Assembly (NCBI GenBank): GCA_009926065.1
Contig: RFPP01000013.1
Span: forward strand, 1-46,844
DNA length: 46,844 nt
From: Flavobacteriaceae bacterium
Lineage (GTDB): Bacteria > Bacteroidota > Bacteroidia > Flavobacteriales > Flavobacteriaceae
Reading direction: 5' to 3'
The first letter of the stretch is position 1. Every line of letters begins with the position of its first letter. Of the stretch, positions 10,537-18,959 are shown piece by piece. The position numbers and the translations under genes were made by a program. The notes beneath the pieces are model-generated. The model was not told the origin of the DNA. It saw only the letters and a list, made by a program, of their open reading frames with translations, and ran no database searches.

Positions 10537-12147
10537 ATGAAAAAAATAATTTATGTTTCAGTATTATTAATAAGTTCTTTTCTGAATGCACAAGAACGCC
10601 CTAAATTGGTCGTTGGTATTGTAGTAGATCAAATGAAAATGGAATATTTATATCGTTTTTCAGATGATTTTTCGGCAAATGGATTCAAGAGATTAATGGA
10701 TAATGGCTACACTTTCCATAACATGCATTTTAATTATATGCCAACGTATACAGGACCTGGACATGCTTCAATATATACTGGAACAACGCCTTCAATACAT
10801 GGAATAGTTGGAAATGATTGGTTTAATCGCTCTACTGGAAAGGAAATGTATTGTGCCGATGATGCTTCTGTACACATACTTGGGGATGGAAAACCAGATG
10901 AAGGTGAAATGTCACCAAAGAATTTACAAACTACAACCATTACGGACGAACTTCGACTACAAACTAATTTTAAAGGAAAAGTAATAGGAATCAGTTTGAA
11001 AGATCGTGGAGCAATTTTACCAGCAGGACATTTTGCAAATTGGGCTTTTTGGTATAGTAATACAGGATCGTTTATTTCAAGTTCTTTTTATGGTGAAAAA
11101 CTTCCTGATTGGGTTACCAAATTCAATGATGAGAAGCACTATATGCCATACATCAACAAAGGTTGGGATTTATTTAAGCCTATTTCAACCTATAATGAGA
11201 GTTTGTCTGATAATAATCCTTATGAAGGAAAACTTTACGGAAGTTCAGCACCCGTTTTTCCTTATGATTTAAAAGCTATGTACCAAAAAAATGATGCAAG
11301 TATTATCCGATCAACTCCTTTTGGTAACGATTTATTGGTTGAATTTGCAATGCAAGCGATAAATAGTGAAGAATTAGGAAAAGATAATATCACTGATTTT
11401 ATATCATTAAGTTTTTCTTCAACAGATTATGTTGGCCATTTAACAGGTCCAAGATCCATAGAAACTCAGGATACTTACCTTAGATTGGATAAAACAATCG
11501 CTGATTTTTTAGCATACCTGGATAAAACAGTAGGAAAAGATAACTACCTCATTTTTTTAACTGCAGATCATGCAGGCGCTGAAAACGTTAATTTTCTTAA
11601 AGATAATAAATACGAGGTAAATAGTGTTGAACCAAAAGAAATTAAAAAGGGTTTATCTAAGTTTTCAATTGATACTTTCGGAGAAAATCTAATTTTAAAT
11701 TATTCTAATTTTAATTTATACTTTAATAAAGAGATTATCAAAAATAAAGGTTTGGATTTATCAAAAGTAAAACAGTCGTTTAAAGATTATTTAATGACTC
11801 AAACTCATGTGAAAAGAGTTTATACCGAAGAAGAAATATTGGCCTCCACAGGAAATGATTTTTATTTGAATTTTATTGCTAATGGTTATGATCCTAATCA
11901 AAATGGCGATTTGGTAATTCTTGACAAACCTGGTTTTATTGAATACAAAGGAACGGGGACTTCACATGGCACTCCTTATTCTTATGACACCCATGTACCT
12001 GCAATATATTATGGTTGGCATGTGAAGCAGGGTGAAAGTCATGATAGAAAAGTAATTACACAAATTGTTCCTACACTTGCTCAAATGTTAAAAATTACAT
12101 TTCCCAATGGAACTCAAGCAAATGTTATGACCGAAGTTTTCAAGTAA
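10537..12147 (+). CDS. pafA: Alkaline phosphatase PafA
   Basis: PafA is a calcium-independent, broad-specificity phosphomonoesterase of the Bacteroidota that releases phosphate in the periplasm. The 536-residue protein has a signal peptide (MKKIIYVSVLLISSFLNAQ). The active-site residues of the characterised Elizabethkingia PafA (T79, N100, K162, R164) line up with a constant offset of 7: T72 in TYTGPGHAS, N93 in GNDWF, and K155 and R157 in LKDRG. The metal-binding motifs DQMKMEY, STDYVGHL and TADHAG are also present. Its stop codon lies 3 bases from the convergent lysA stop. I see no obvious phosphate-regulation site; it appears to be read from an upstream promoter. Confidence 0.95.
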   Translation: MKKIIYVSVLLISSFLNAQERPKLVVGIVVDQMKMEYLYRFSDDFSANGFKRLMDNGYTFHNMHFNYMPTYTGPGHASIYTGTTPSIHGIVGNDWFNRSTGKEMYCADDASVHILGDGKPDEGEMSPKNLQTTTITDELRLQTNFKGKVIGISLKDRGAILPAGHFANWAFWYSNTGSFISSSFYGEKLPDWVTKFNDEKHYMPYINKGWDLFKPISTYNESLSDNNPYEGKLYGSSAPVFPYDLKAMYQKNDASIIRSTPFGNDLLVEFAMQAINSEELGKDNITDFISLSFSSTDYVGHLTGPRSIETQDTYLRLDKTIADFLAYLDKTVGKDNYLIFLTADHAGAENVNFLKDNKYEVNSVEPKEIKKGLSKFSIDTFGENLILNYSNFNLYFNKEIIKNKGLDLSKVKQSFKDYLMTQTHVKRVYTEEEILASTGNDFYLNFIANGYDPNQNGDLVILDKPGFIEYKGTGTSHGTPYSYDTHVPAIYYGWHVKQGESHDRKVITQIVPTLAQMLKITFPNGTQANVMTEVFK

Positions 12148-12150
12148 TTC

Positions 12151-13350
12151 TCAAATCAATATTTGATTTTTAATCAAATCTTCAAATGTTTCTCGGGCTC
12201 TAATTAAGATTCCTTTTCCGTCTTTCCACAATACCTCTGCAGGCTTGTATCTAGAATTGTAATTGGAAGACATAGAGTAACAATAGGCGCCAGCGTTTCT
12301 AAAACAAAGTAGGTCTCCTTCTTTAATTTCAGCAATTCGACGGTTATTGGCAAAGGTATCTGTTTCGCAAATGTAACCTACAACGGTGTAAAAACGCTCT
12401 TTTCCTTTTGGGTTTGAAATATTCTCAATATAATGTTGGGAACCATAGAACATTGGTCGTATTAAATGATTGAAACCACTGTCAATTCCAGCAAAAACTG
12501 TTGATGTAGTTTGTTTAACCACATTTACTTTTGCTAAAAAATAACCAGCTTCACTTACCAAAAATTTACCAGGTTCAAATGCCAATGTCAACTCACGACC
12601 ATACGAAGCCTCAAAGGCAAGAAATCTCTTAGTAAGTTTTTTTCCTAATTCTTCAATATTTGTCTCAACATCGGCCTTATTATAAGGTACTTTGAATCCA
12701 CTTCCAAAATCTAGAAAATCTAATTCTTTAAAATTATTGGCTGCTTCAAATAAAATTTCGGCAGCATATAAAAATACTTCAATGTCTAAAATATCTGATC
12801 CAGTGTGCATATGAATTCCATTGATATGCATTTTGGTATTTTCTACAATTCTTAGGATGTGCGGCATTTGATGTATAGATATTCCAAATTTACTATCGAT
12901 GTGTCCCACAGAAATATTGGAATTCCCACCAGCCATAACGTGAGGATTTATTCGAATGCATACAGGAACTGTTGGATGTTTTGTTCCAAAATGTTCTAAA
13001 ACAGAAAGATTATCAATGTTGATTTGAACTCCTAATCTAGCTGCTTCTTCTATTTCTTCAAATGAAACTCCATTTGGAGTATAAATTATTTGATCCGGTT
13101 TAAATCCTGCATACAATCCCAATTTAACTTCTTGAATTGAAACCGTATCTAAATTTGACCCCATCGATTTTACTAATTGAAGGATAGCAATATTGGACAA
13201 TGCCTTTACTGCATAGTTTATTCTTAATCTAGGTACTTTTGAAAAAGCGCTGCTTAATCGGTCGTATTGAGATTTTATTTTCTCTGCATCATATACGTAC
13301 AACGGACTTCCGAATTCCTCAGCTAACTTTACTAAATCTTGTGATTGCAT
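12151..13350 (-). CDS. lysA: Diaminopimelate decarboxylase
   Basis: LysA is the PLP enzyme that decarboxylates meso-diaminopimelate to lysine, the last step of lysine synthesis. The 399-residue protein has the alanine racemase-like barrel with the PLP lysine K49 in INYAVKALSN, the HMHTGSDI motif, the phosphate-binding DFGSGFKVPY, the EPGKFLV substrate segment, CETDTFA and the C-terminal GAYCYSMSSNYN. Length and motifs are standard. The ATG at 13350 has a good promoter 15 bases upstream, leaving a very short leader, so no lysine riboswitch fits. It diverges from sucC and converges with pafA. Confidence 0.96.
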   Translation of the reverse strand: MQSQDLVKLAEEFGSPLYVYDAEKIKSQYDRLSSAFSKVPRLRINYAVKALSNIAILQLVKSMGSNLDTVSIQEVKLGLYAGFKPDQIIYTPNGVSFEEIEEAARLGVQINIDNLSVLEHFGTKHPTVPVCIRINPHVMAGGNSNISVGHIDSKFGISIHQMPHILRIVENTKMHINGIHMHTGSDILDIEVFLYAAEILFEAANNFKELDFLDFGSGFKVPYNKADVETNIEELGKKLTKRFLAFEASYGRELTLAFEPGKFLVSEAGYFLAKVNVVKQTTSTVFAGIDSGFNHLIRPMFYGSQHYIENISNPKGKERFYTVVGYICETDTFANNRRIAEIKEGDLLCFRNAGAYCYSMSSNYNSRYKPAEVLWKDGKGILIRARETFEDLIKNQILI

Positions 13351-13364
13351 GTCTATTTTTTTTG

Positions 13365-13395
13365 CAAATTTATTGCACTAGACTTCACAATCAAA
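13365..13395 (-). promoter_or_regulatory. Promoter for lysA
   Basis: On the reverse strand TAAATTTG (13372 to 13365) matches TAnnTTTG, and TTTG (13395 to 13392) lies 19 bases upstream, an exact two-box match. It lies 15 bases before the lysA start. Confidence 0.7.
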
Positions 13396-13410
13396 GGAAT
13401 TATTAATTAT

Positions 13411-13446
13411 TAACAAAAAATAACAAAATGTTATATTTGTAACATT
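13411..13446 (+). promoter_or_regulatory. Dyad/operator-like cluster and possible distal sucC promoter
   Basis: A perfect 7-bp inverted repeat, AATGTTA (13427-13433) and TAACATT (13440-13446), encloses TATTTG. Two further TAACA half-sites start at 13411 and 13421, 10 bases apart. TATATTTG at 13432-13439, inside the dyad, matches TAnnTTTG, so a bound protein could block or direct a promoter. No -33 TTTG is seen at the right distance. The identity of a regulator is not known. Confidence 0.45.
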
Positions 13447-13517
13447 AAAAATAAATTTACTTTTATTATATCTATTTTTTCAATTTTATTTCTAAATGAA
13501 TTTATTAAGAAAAAACA

Positions 13518-13549
13518 TTTCGCTTTTAACTTGAATTGTTTTATTTTTG
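13518..13549 (+). promoter_or_regulatory. Proximal promoter for sucC
   Basis: TATTTTTG at 13542-13549 matches TAnnTTTG. TTTC at 13518-13521, 20 bases upstream, is a one-base variant of the -33 box. It lies 30 bases before the sucC ATG. Confidence 0.55.
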
Positions 13550-13579
13550 TGCCACTTTAAAAAAGTAATAAAATCAACT

Positions 13580-14773
13580 ATGGACATACACGAATACCAA
13601 GGGAAAGAAATATTAGCCAGTTATGGTGTTAAAATTCAACGCGGTTATGTAGCAAGTAACCCTCAAGAAGCGGTCGCTGCAGCTAAACAATTAACTGCTG
13701 ATACAGGAACCGGATGGCATGTTATTAAAGCTCAAGTTCATGCTGGTGGACGTGGAAAAGGTGGTGGTGTAAAACTAGCTAAGAATTTAGAGCAAGTAGA
13801 AGAAATTTCAGGTCAAATTATTGGAATGCAATTAATCACACCTCAAACTTCTGCTGAAGGAAAAACCGTTCACCAAGTATTAATTGCTGAAGACGTTTAT
13901 TACCCTGGTGAATCTGAAACTTCAGAATTCTATATGTCGGTTTTATTAAATAGAGGCAACGGTCGTAACATGATTATGTATTCTACTGAAGGTGGAATGG
14001 ATATTGAAGAAGTTGCAGAACACACACCACATTTAATTTTCACTGAAGAAATCGATCCTACTGTTGGTCTTCAAGCTTTTCAAGCAAGAAGAATTGCATT
14101 CAACTTAGGTCTTTCTGGAAATGCATTTAAAGAAATGACTCAATTCGTTGCGTCTCTTTATAACGCTTATATCGGTTGTGACGCCTCAATGTTTGAAATC
14201 AACCCTGTATTAAAAACTTCTGATAATAAAATAATCGCTGTTGATGCTAAAGTAAATTTAGATGATAATGCGTTATACCGTCAACCTGTTTATGCTCAAT
14301 TCCGTGATGTTCGTGAAGAAAACCCAATTGAAGTTGAAGCTAAAGCTGCAGGTTTGAATTATGTAGATTTAGATGGAACGGTAGGATGCATGGTGAATGG
14401 TGCAGGATTAGCAATGGCTACAATGGACTTAATTAAATATGCAGGTTTTGAACCAGCAAATTTCTTAGATGTTGGTGGAACTGCTGATGCAAAACGTGTG
14501 GAATTGGCTTTCAGAATTATCTTGAAAGATCCTAACGTAAAAGCAATTTTAATCAATATTTTTGGTGGAATTGTTCGTTGCGATAGAGTTGCTCAAGGAG
14601 TTGTTGATGCCTACAAAAACATGGGAGACGCAATTAAAGTGCCAATTATTGTACGTTTGCAAGGTACCAATGCAAAAATTGCTAAAGAATTAATTGACAA
14701 TTCAGGAATGCCAATTTTATCAGCTGTAGAATTCCAAGAAGCAGCTGACCAAGTAAAAGTAGCACTTTCTTAA
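13580..14773 (+). CDS. sucC: Succinyl-CoA synthetase beta subunit
   Basis: SucC is the ADP/GDP-forming succinate-CoA ligase beta subunit of the TCA cycle; it works with SucD, which is not in this window. The 397-residue protein begins MDIHEYQGKEIL, the family N-terminus. A longer frame from 13547 starts with a TTG inside the proximal promoter and is rejected. Motifs include the ATP-grasp VHAGGRGKGGGVKLA, the Mg/nucleotide-binding FEINPVL and DAKVNLDDNA, and the C-terminal FLDVGGTADA and NIFGGIVRCD. It is transcribed alone and ends at a strong bidirectional terminator. The absence of an adjacent sucD means that the two subunit genes are probably separated in this genome. Confidence 0.97.
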   Translation: MDIHEYQGKEILASYGVKIQRGYVASNPQEAVAAAKQLTADTGTGWHVIKAQVHAGGRGKGGGVKLAKNLEQVEEISGQIIGMQLITPQTSAEGKTVHQVLIAEDVYYPGESETSEFYMSVLLNRGNGRNMIMYSTEGGMDIEEVAEHTPHLIFTEEIDPTVGLQAFQARRIAFNLGLSGNAFKEMTQFVASLYNAYIGCDASMFEINPVLKTSDNKIIAVDAKVNLDDNALYRQPVYAQFRDVREENPIEVEAKAAGLNYVDLDGTVGCMVNGAGLAMATMDLIKYAGFEPANFLDVGGTADAKRVELAFRIILKDPNVKAILINIFGGIVRCDRVAQGVVDAYKNMGDAIKVPIIVRLQGTNAKIAKELIDNSGMPILSAVEFQEAADQVKVALS

Positions 14774-14795
14774 TTATATTATGTTCAAATTATAA

Positions 14796-14827
14796 AAAAA
14801 ATCCTAATCGTAAGATTAGGATTTTTT
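14796..14827. terminator. Bidirectional terminator between sucC and the DUF1456 gene
   Basis: A perfect 14-bp stem, arms 14796-14809 and 14814-14827, with a 4-base loop. A-rich and T-rich flanks let it act on both strands. The stop codon of the reverse gene (14816-14818) lies inside the right arm, so the hairpin is shared with coding sequence. Confidence 0.85.
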
Positions 14828-15253
14828 GTTTTTACCATTCTTGAAATAAACTTTTTCAACTACTTGAACTTTCGGAGTTGATTTATTTGGAGTATGCTTT
14901 TTAAAAGGTTTTTTTGCCGCAGGACTTTTTGCTGGCCTTTGATCGCCTCTAGATTTTTCAAAATCTTGTGTTCCTGTTTTTACCTCTTTTTTATTTTTGT
15001 TCAATACATCAGAAGGGTTTTTCGGATTTTCCTTTGTTCCTCGTAAGTGAATTACCAAAGCATTCAAGAAATTACGCAATACTTGGTCCCCACATTCCTT
15101 GTAATTTTCATGGTCTTCAGCTCGGAAAAAAGCACCCAATTCTGATTTTGAAATTCTAAAATCTACCAATTCTAAAATTTCTACTATTTGATCATCCCGA
15201 AGCATTAATGCTACACGTAGTTTTTTCAGGATGTCGTTATTTGTCATTTTCAT
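14816..15253 (-). CDS. DUF1456 single-repeat protein with basic tail
   Basis: Residues 4-72 form one DUF1456 (YehS-type) repeat: NNDILKKLRVALMLRDDQIV, FRAEDHENYKECGDQVL and FLNALVIHLRG. E. coli YehS, about 156 residues, carries two such repeats, and this one resembles its second repeat, which has a DHKNFRECGDQFL-like segment. Here the rest (about 73-145) is instead a low-complexity, lysine- and proline-rich tail (AAKKPFKKHTPNKSTPK), likely disordered. The function of the family is unknown; the positive tail hints at nucleic-acid or ribosome contact (inference). The start could be the first Met or Met3 at 15247. A TATATTTG-like -7 element lies on the reverse strand at 15269-15276. Confidence 0.85.
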   Translation of the reverse strand: MKMTNNDILKKLRVALMLRDDQIVEILELVDFRISKSELGAFFRAEDHENYKECGDQVLRNFLNALVIHLRGTKENPKNPSDVLNKNKKEVKTGTQDFEKSRGDQRPAKSPAAKKPFKKHTPNKSTPKVQVVEKVYFKNGKNKKS

Positions 15254-15329
15254 TGTAACTATTTTTTACAAATATAATTATAATGCTACTCTAATAGTAA
15301 TTAATGAACTAAATAATCAATTTCATTAT

Positions 15330-15358
15330 TTTGATGTCAACAATTTATCCTAAATTAG
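15330..15358 (+). promoter_or_regulatory. Promoter for the methyltransferase gene
   Basis: TTTG at 15330-15333 and TAAATTAG at 15351-15358 (one mismatch to TAnnTTTG) are separated by 17 bases. The start codon follows 35 bases later. Confidence 0.5.
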
Positions 15359-15393
15359 CGCTTCAATAAAGTAATGCTATTTAATTAAAATTA

Positions 15394-16110
15394 ATGATGA
15401 CTAGAATTCAAGTTTTAAACGCAATCATAAAAAAGAAAAATGTACAAAATTACCTTGAAATAGGTGTGAACCGAGGGAAATGTCTCTTTAATATTGTAGG
15501 TACAAAAAAACGTTTTGCTGTAGATCCCTTTTTTAATTTTAGTTTGTGGAAAAAAGTGAGAGCTTGTATTTTAAATCCTCACACGCTGAAAAATGATTAT
15601 TTTGAAGTAACCAGTGATGCCTTTTTTGCAGAAAATAAAGCACTTTTAGAAGCCAACATCCTTGATTTAGCATTTATTGACGGACTTCATACCTACGAGC
15701 AATCGCTTTTGGATACTGTAAATACTCTTAAATACCTTGATGATAATGGTGTTATCGTTTTACACGATTGCAATCCTTTAGATGCATTGGCGGCGCATCC
15801 TGCCATTTCTATCGATCACGCTCGAAAAGAGTTGGAAAATCATAAAGACTGGAAAAATATTTGGAATGGTGACGTATGGAAAACAATCGTTTCCATCAGA
15901 AAAAACCACCCAGAACTTTCAGCATTTGTTTTAAACACCGATCATGGTTTGGGATTTGTTTTCAAAAAACCACAAGGGCAATTACCTGAAATCTTCAATA
16001 CTATCGATTCTATAGACACTTTAGATTATGAGTTCTTAGCAAAACACCGTGAAGATTTATTGGATTTAAAGCCAGTTTCCTATTTTGAGTCGTTTCTAAA
16101 AACGCTCTAA
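15394..16110 (+). CDS. Class I SAM-dependent methyltransferase
   Basis: A 238-residue soluble protein with the SAM-binding glycine motif in YLEIGVNRGKC (residues 20-30). The strand-4 and later segment LAFIDGLHTYEQSLLDT...GVIVLHDCNP (about 95-130) is typical of the Methyltransf_24 group, whose acidic residue in VLHD often helps bind metal or substrate. Substrate unknown; many relatives are in glycan or small-molecule modification. The gene is alone in orientation, with its own promoter. Its last 4 bases overlap the 3' end of the convergent esterase gene. Confidence 0.85.
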   Translation: MMTRIQVLNAIIKKKNVQNYLEIGVNRGKCLFNIVGTKKRFAVDPFFNFSLWKKVRACILNPHTLKNDYFEVTSDAFFAENKALLEANILDLAFIDGLHTYEQSLLDTVNTLKYLDDNGVIVLHDCNPLDALAAHPAISIDHARKELENHKDWKNIWNGDVWKTIVSIRKNHPELSAFVLNTDHGLGFVFKKPQGQLPEIFNTIDSIDTLDYEFLAKHREDLLDLKPVSYFESFLKTL

Positions 16111-16910
16111 ATAGCCAACCATTTAAAGACGGTTACAAAGTTATCACGCCATAATTTTTCATTATGCTGTCCGCCTTTAACTATTTTTTTACGCGTTAAA
16201 TGCCTGCAACTGCAGCGTATATCCGAAACTAGGATTTCCATTTTGTTTACATCGGGAACCATGTCGGTACTTTCATTGTCACCACACAAAAAGTACATTT
16301 TTGAGTCTAATGTTTTGGTGTTTTTTGTCAATTCAAATATTTTTGGATTGATCCAAAATGCAGGTGAAAATACCCCAGCTTTACCAAATACTTCAGGATA
16401 TTTTAATAATGCATAATAGGAAATCAAACCTCCCAAAGAACTTCCCATAATTACGGTATTCACTGTATTGTGTTTGGTTCTATAGGTGAAATCTATTTTG
16501 GGTTTCAGTGTTTTCACAATAAATTCTAGGTAATTATCACCATTTCCACCACCATATTTTTCGTTTTTATAGGGCGTTAATTCGTCAATTCTCTTTTCAT
16601 TTCCGTGTTCAATTCCCACCACAATCACTTGGGCGTTCAAACTATCCAATTTTTCGTCAATGTTCCATTCCCCAACATACGATGTTTTCGAGTCAAATAA
16701 ATTCTGACCGTCGTGCATATAAATTACTGGGTATTTTTTTTTGGATGTAGTATATTCTTTCGGTAAATACAACCATATTTTTTTGGAACAATTTAATTGT
16801 GGTGCTTCAATTGAAAAAGTAGAAACACTCTTAGATGCGGTACTTTCTTGCGAAAACAAATTGTTTAGGGAGAATAATAGTATAAAAAAGAGTGTTATTT
16901 TACGTTTCAT
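16107..16910 (-). CDS. Secreted alpha/beta-hydrolase esterase (Fes/esterase D-like)
   Basis: A 267-residue protein with a signal peptide (MKRKITLFFILLFSLNNLFSQ). The putative esterase fold is indicated by KYPVIYMHDGQNLFD, EWNIDEKLD, VVGIEHGNEKRIDELTPY and the nucleophile elbow GSSLGG with S158. The late GGQHNEKLW supplies the likely catalytic histidine near residue 253. This subfamily hydrolyses esters such as ferric-siderophore or feruloyl esters; the true substrate is unknown. It lies downstream of uvrB by 16 bases on the same strand and overlaps the convergent methyltransferase gene by 4 bases. Confidence 0.88.
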   Translation of the reverse strand: MKRKITLFFILLFSLNNLFSQESTASKSVSTFSIEAPQLNCSKKIWLYLPKEYTTSKKKYPVIYMHDGQNLFDSKTSYVGEWNIDEKLDSLNAQVIVVGIEHGNEKRIDELTPYKNEKYGGGNGDNYLEFIVKTLKPKIDFTYRTKHNTVNTVIMGSSLGGLISYYALLKYPEVFGKAGVFSPAFWINPKIFELTKNTKTLDSKMYFLCGDNESTDMVPDVNKMEILVSDIRCSCRHLTRKKIVKGGQHNEKLWRDNFVTVFKWLAI

Positions 16911-16926
16911 AAATTAGATTCTAATA

Positions 16927-18918
16927 TTACGCTAACTGTTCCTGTAATTTTTTAATCACATCCCTTAATTTTGCTGCTTGAATGAAATCCAAGTCTTTTG
17001 CAGCTTTCTCCATCGCTTTGCGGTTTTCACGAATGCGTTTTTCAATTTCAGCTTTCGGTAAATACTCGGTTTCAGGTTCTGCCGCGGCAGCCACTTCCAA
17101 TCCCAATTCGTAATCCACTAATGGGTTTTTCGTAAAGGCACTTTCAATTTTCTTGTTCAATGCCATTGGAACTTGGTTGTTATCCGTATTGAAATTAATC
17201 TGTTTTGTTCGGCGATAATTGGTTTCGTCTATCGTTTTTTGCATACTTGCCGTTATTTTATCGGCATACATAATCGCTTTTCCATTCAAATTTCTTGCCG
17301 CACGACCAATGGTTTGCGTAAGCGATCTATGACTTCTCAGAAATCCTTCTTTGTCGGCATCCAAAATAGCAACTAGAGAAACTTCGGGTAAATCCAATCC
17401 TTCGCGAAGCAAATTCACACCAATAAGAACATCAAAAAGTCCTTTTCGTAAATCCTGCATGATTTCAATTCGCTCCAAAGTATCTACATCAGAATGGATG
17501 TATCGGCAACGAATACTAACTTTCGTTAAATATTTCGCCAATTCCTCAGCCATTCTTTTAGTTAATGTGGTCACCAAAACGCGTTCGTCCAACTCGCAAC
17601 GCAACTGAATTTCTTCAATTAAATCGTCAATTTGGTTCAAACTCGGACGCACTTCTATCAACGGATCGAGCAAACCGGTAGGACGAATAATCTGTTCAAC
17701 ATAAACTCCGTCGCATTTTTGCAATTCATAATCTGCAGGAGTTGCTGAGACATATATCACCTGATTTTTCATTGCTTCAAATTCCTCAAATTTCAACGGT
17801 CGGTTGTCCATTGCCGCTGGGAGTCGGAATCCATACTCAACTAAATTCTCTTTTCGACTTCTATCGCCACCATACATTGCATGAACTTGCGATAAGGTAA
17901 CGTGGCTTTCGTCCACCACCATCAAGAAATCTTTAGGGAAATAATCAATCAAACAGAACGGCCTTGTTCCAGGTTGGCGACCATCAAGGTAACGAGAATA
18001 ATTCTCAATTCCTGAGCAATAACCAAGCTCACGAATCATCTCTAAGTCGAAATTGGTGCGTTCTTCCAAGCGTTTTGCTTCGAGATGTTTGCCTATTTCT
18101 TTAAAATAGTCAACTTGTTTTACCAAATCTTGTTGGATTTCCCAAATGGCATTTTGCAAAACATCGGGCGAAGTCACAAACATATTTGCTGGGTAAATCG
18201 TCAGTTTTTCAAACTTTTCAATTACCTGAGACGTTTTAATATCGAAACTTTCAATTTCTTCAATTTCATCACCAAAGAAGTGAATTCTATATGCATCATC
18301 AGCATAACTAGGATAAACTTCTACGGTATCGCCTTTAATTCTGAAATTTCCAGGAGTAAATTCGGCCTCCGTTCTTGAATACAAACTTTGGACTAAAGAA
18401 TGAAGGAATTTGGTACGAGAAATGACTTGGTCTTGCTCAATTGCAATTACATTTTTCTGAAATTCTACAGGATTTCCAATACCATACAAACAAGAAACCG
18501 ATGCTACAACCAAAATATCTCGTCGCCCAGAAAGTAGAGAAGCTGTGGTACTCAAACGCATTTTTTCTAGTTCATCATTAATAGATAAATCTTTTTCAAT
18601 GTAAACTCCAGTTACAGGCATGAAAGCTTCAGGCTGATAATAATCGTAGTAGGATACAAAATATTCTACTGCATTATTAGGAAAAAACTGCTTGAATTCT
18701 GAATATAATTGGGCGGCAAGCGTTTTATTATGTGCTAATACTAAGGTTGGTCTTTGAATTTTTTCAATAACATTAGCTACTGTAAATGTTTTTCCAGAAC
18801 CTGTAACTCCCAATAAAGTTTGAAATTTTTCTCCATCAACAATTCCACGAGTCAATTTCTCGATTGCTTGCGGTTGGTCGCCTTTGGGTTGGTAATCAGA
18901 TATAACCTGGAATTTCAT
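16927..18918 (-). CDS. uvrB: Excinuclease ABC subunit B
   Basis: UvrB is the damage-verifying helicase-like subunit of nucleotide excision repair, working with UvrA and UvrC. The 663-residue protein has Walker A GVTGSGKT (37-44), the beta-hairpin region YYDYYQPEAFMPVTGVYIEKD (about 90-110), the Walker B VVDESH, helicase motifs V and VI (LLREGLDLPEV, QTIGRAARN) and the C-terminal UVR domain (KAAKDLDFIQAAKLRD) that contacts UvrC. It starts with MKFQVISDYQPKGDQ, the usual N-terminus. A TATATTTG -7 element is present upstream at 18938-18945 on the reverse strand, without a clear -33 box. Confidence 0.98.
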   Translation of the reverse strand: MKFQVISDYQPKGDQPQAIEKLTRGIVDGEKFQTLLGVTGSGKTFTVANVIEKIQRPTLVLAHNKTLAAQLYSEFKQFFPNNAVEYFVSYYDYYQPEAFMPVTGVYIEKDLSINDELEKMRLSTTASLLSGRRDILVVASVSCLYGIGNPVEFQKNVIAIEQDQVISRTKFLHSLVQSLYSRTEAEFTPGNFRIKGDTVEVYPSYADDAYRIHFFGDEIEEIESFDIKTSQVIEKFEKLTIYPANMFVTSPDVLQNAIWEIQQDLVKQVDYFKEIGKHLEAKRLEERTNFDLEMIRELGYCSGIENYSRYLDGRQPGTRPFCLIDYFPKDFLMVVDESHVTLSQVHAMYGGDRSRKENLVEYGFRLPAAMDNRPLKFEEFEAMKNQVIYVSATPADYELQKCDGVYVEQIIRPTGLLDPLIEVRPSLNQIDDLIEEIQLRCELDERVLVTTLTKRMAEELAKYLTKVSIRCRYIHSDVDTLERIEIMQDLRKGLFDVLIGVNLLREGLDLPEVSLVAILDADKEGFLRSHRSLTQTIGRAARNLNGKAIMYADKITASMQKTIDETNYRRTKQINFNTDNNQVPMALNKKIESAFTKNPLVDYELGLEVAAAAEPETEYLPKAEIEKRIRENRKAMEKAAKDLDFIQAAKLRDVIKKLQEQLA

Positions 18919-18959
18919 TTTTTATAATGTAGATTAACAAATATACAAATGATTTAGTT

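Noticed and set aside
12151..12180. Terminator between pafA and lysA
   Set aside because: ATTTGAT / ATCAAAT can pair (7 bp) within the lysA 3' end, but there is no T run for the pafA transcript.
13547..13580. Longer sucC start giving an N-terminal MCHFKKVIKST extension
   Set aside because: The start is TTG inside the TATTTTTG promoter element, and the family N-terminus is MDIHEYQGKE at 13580.
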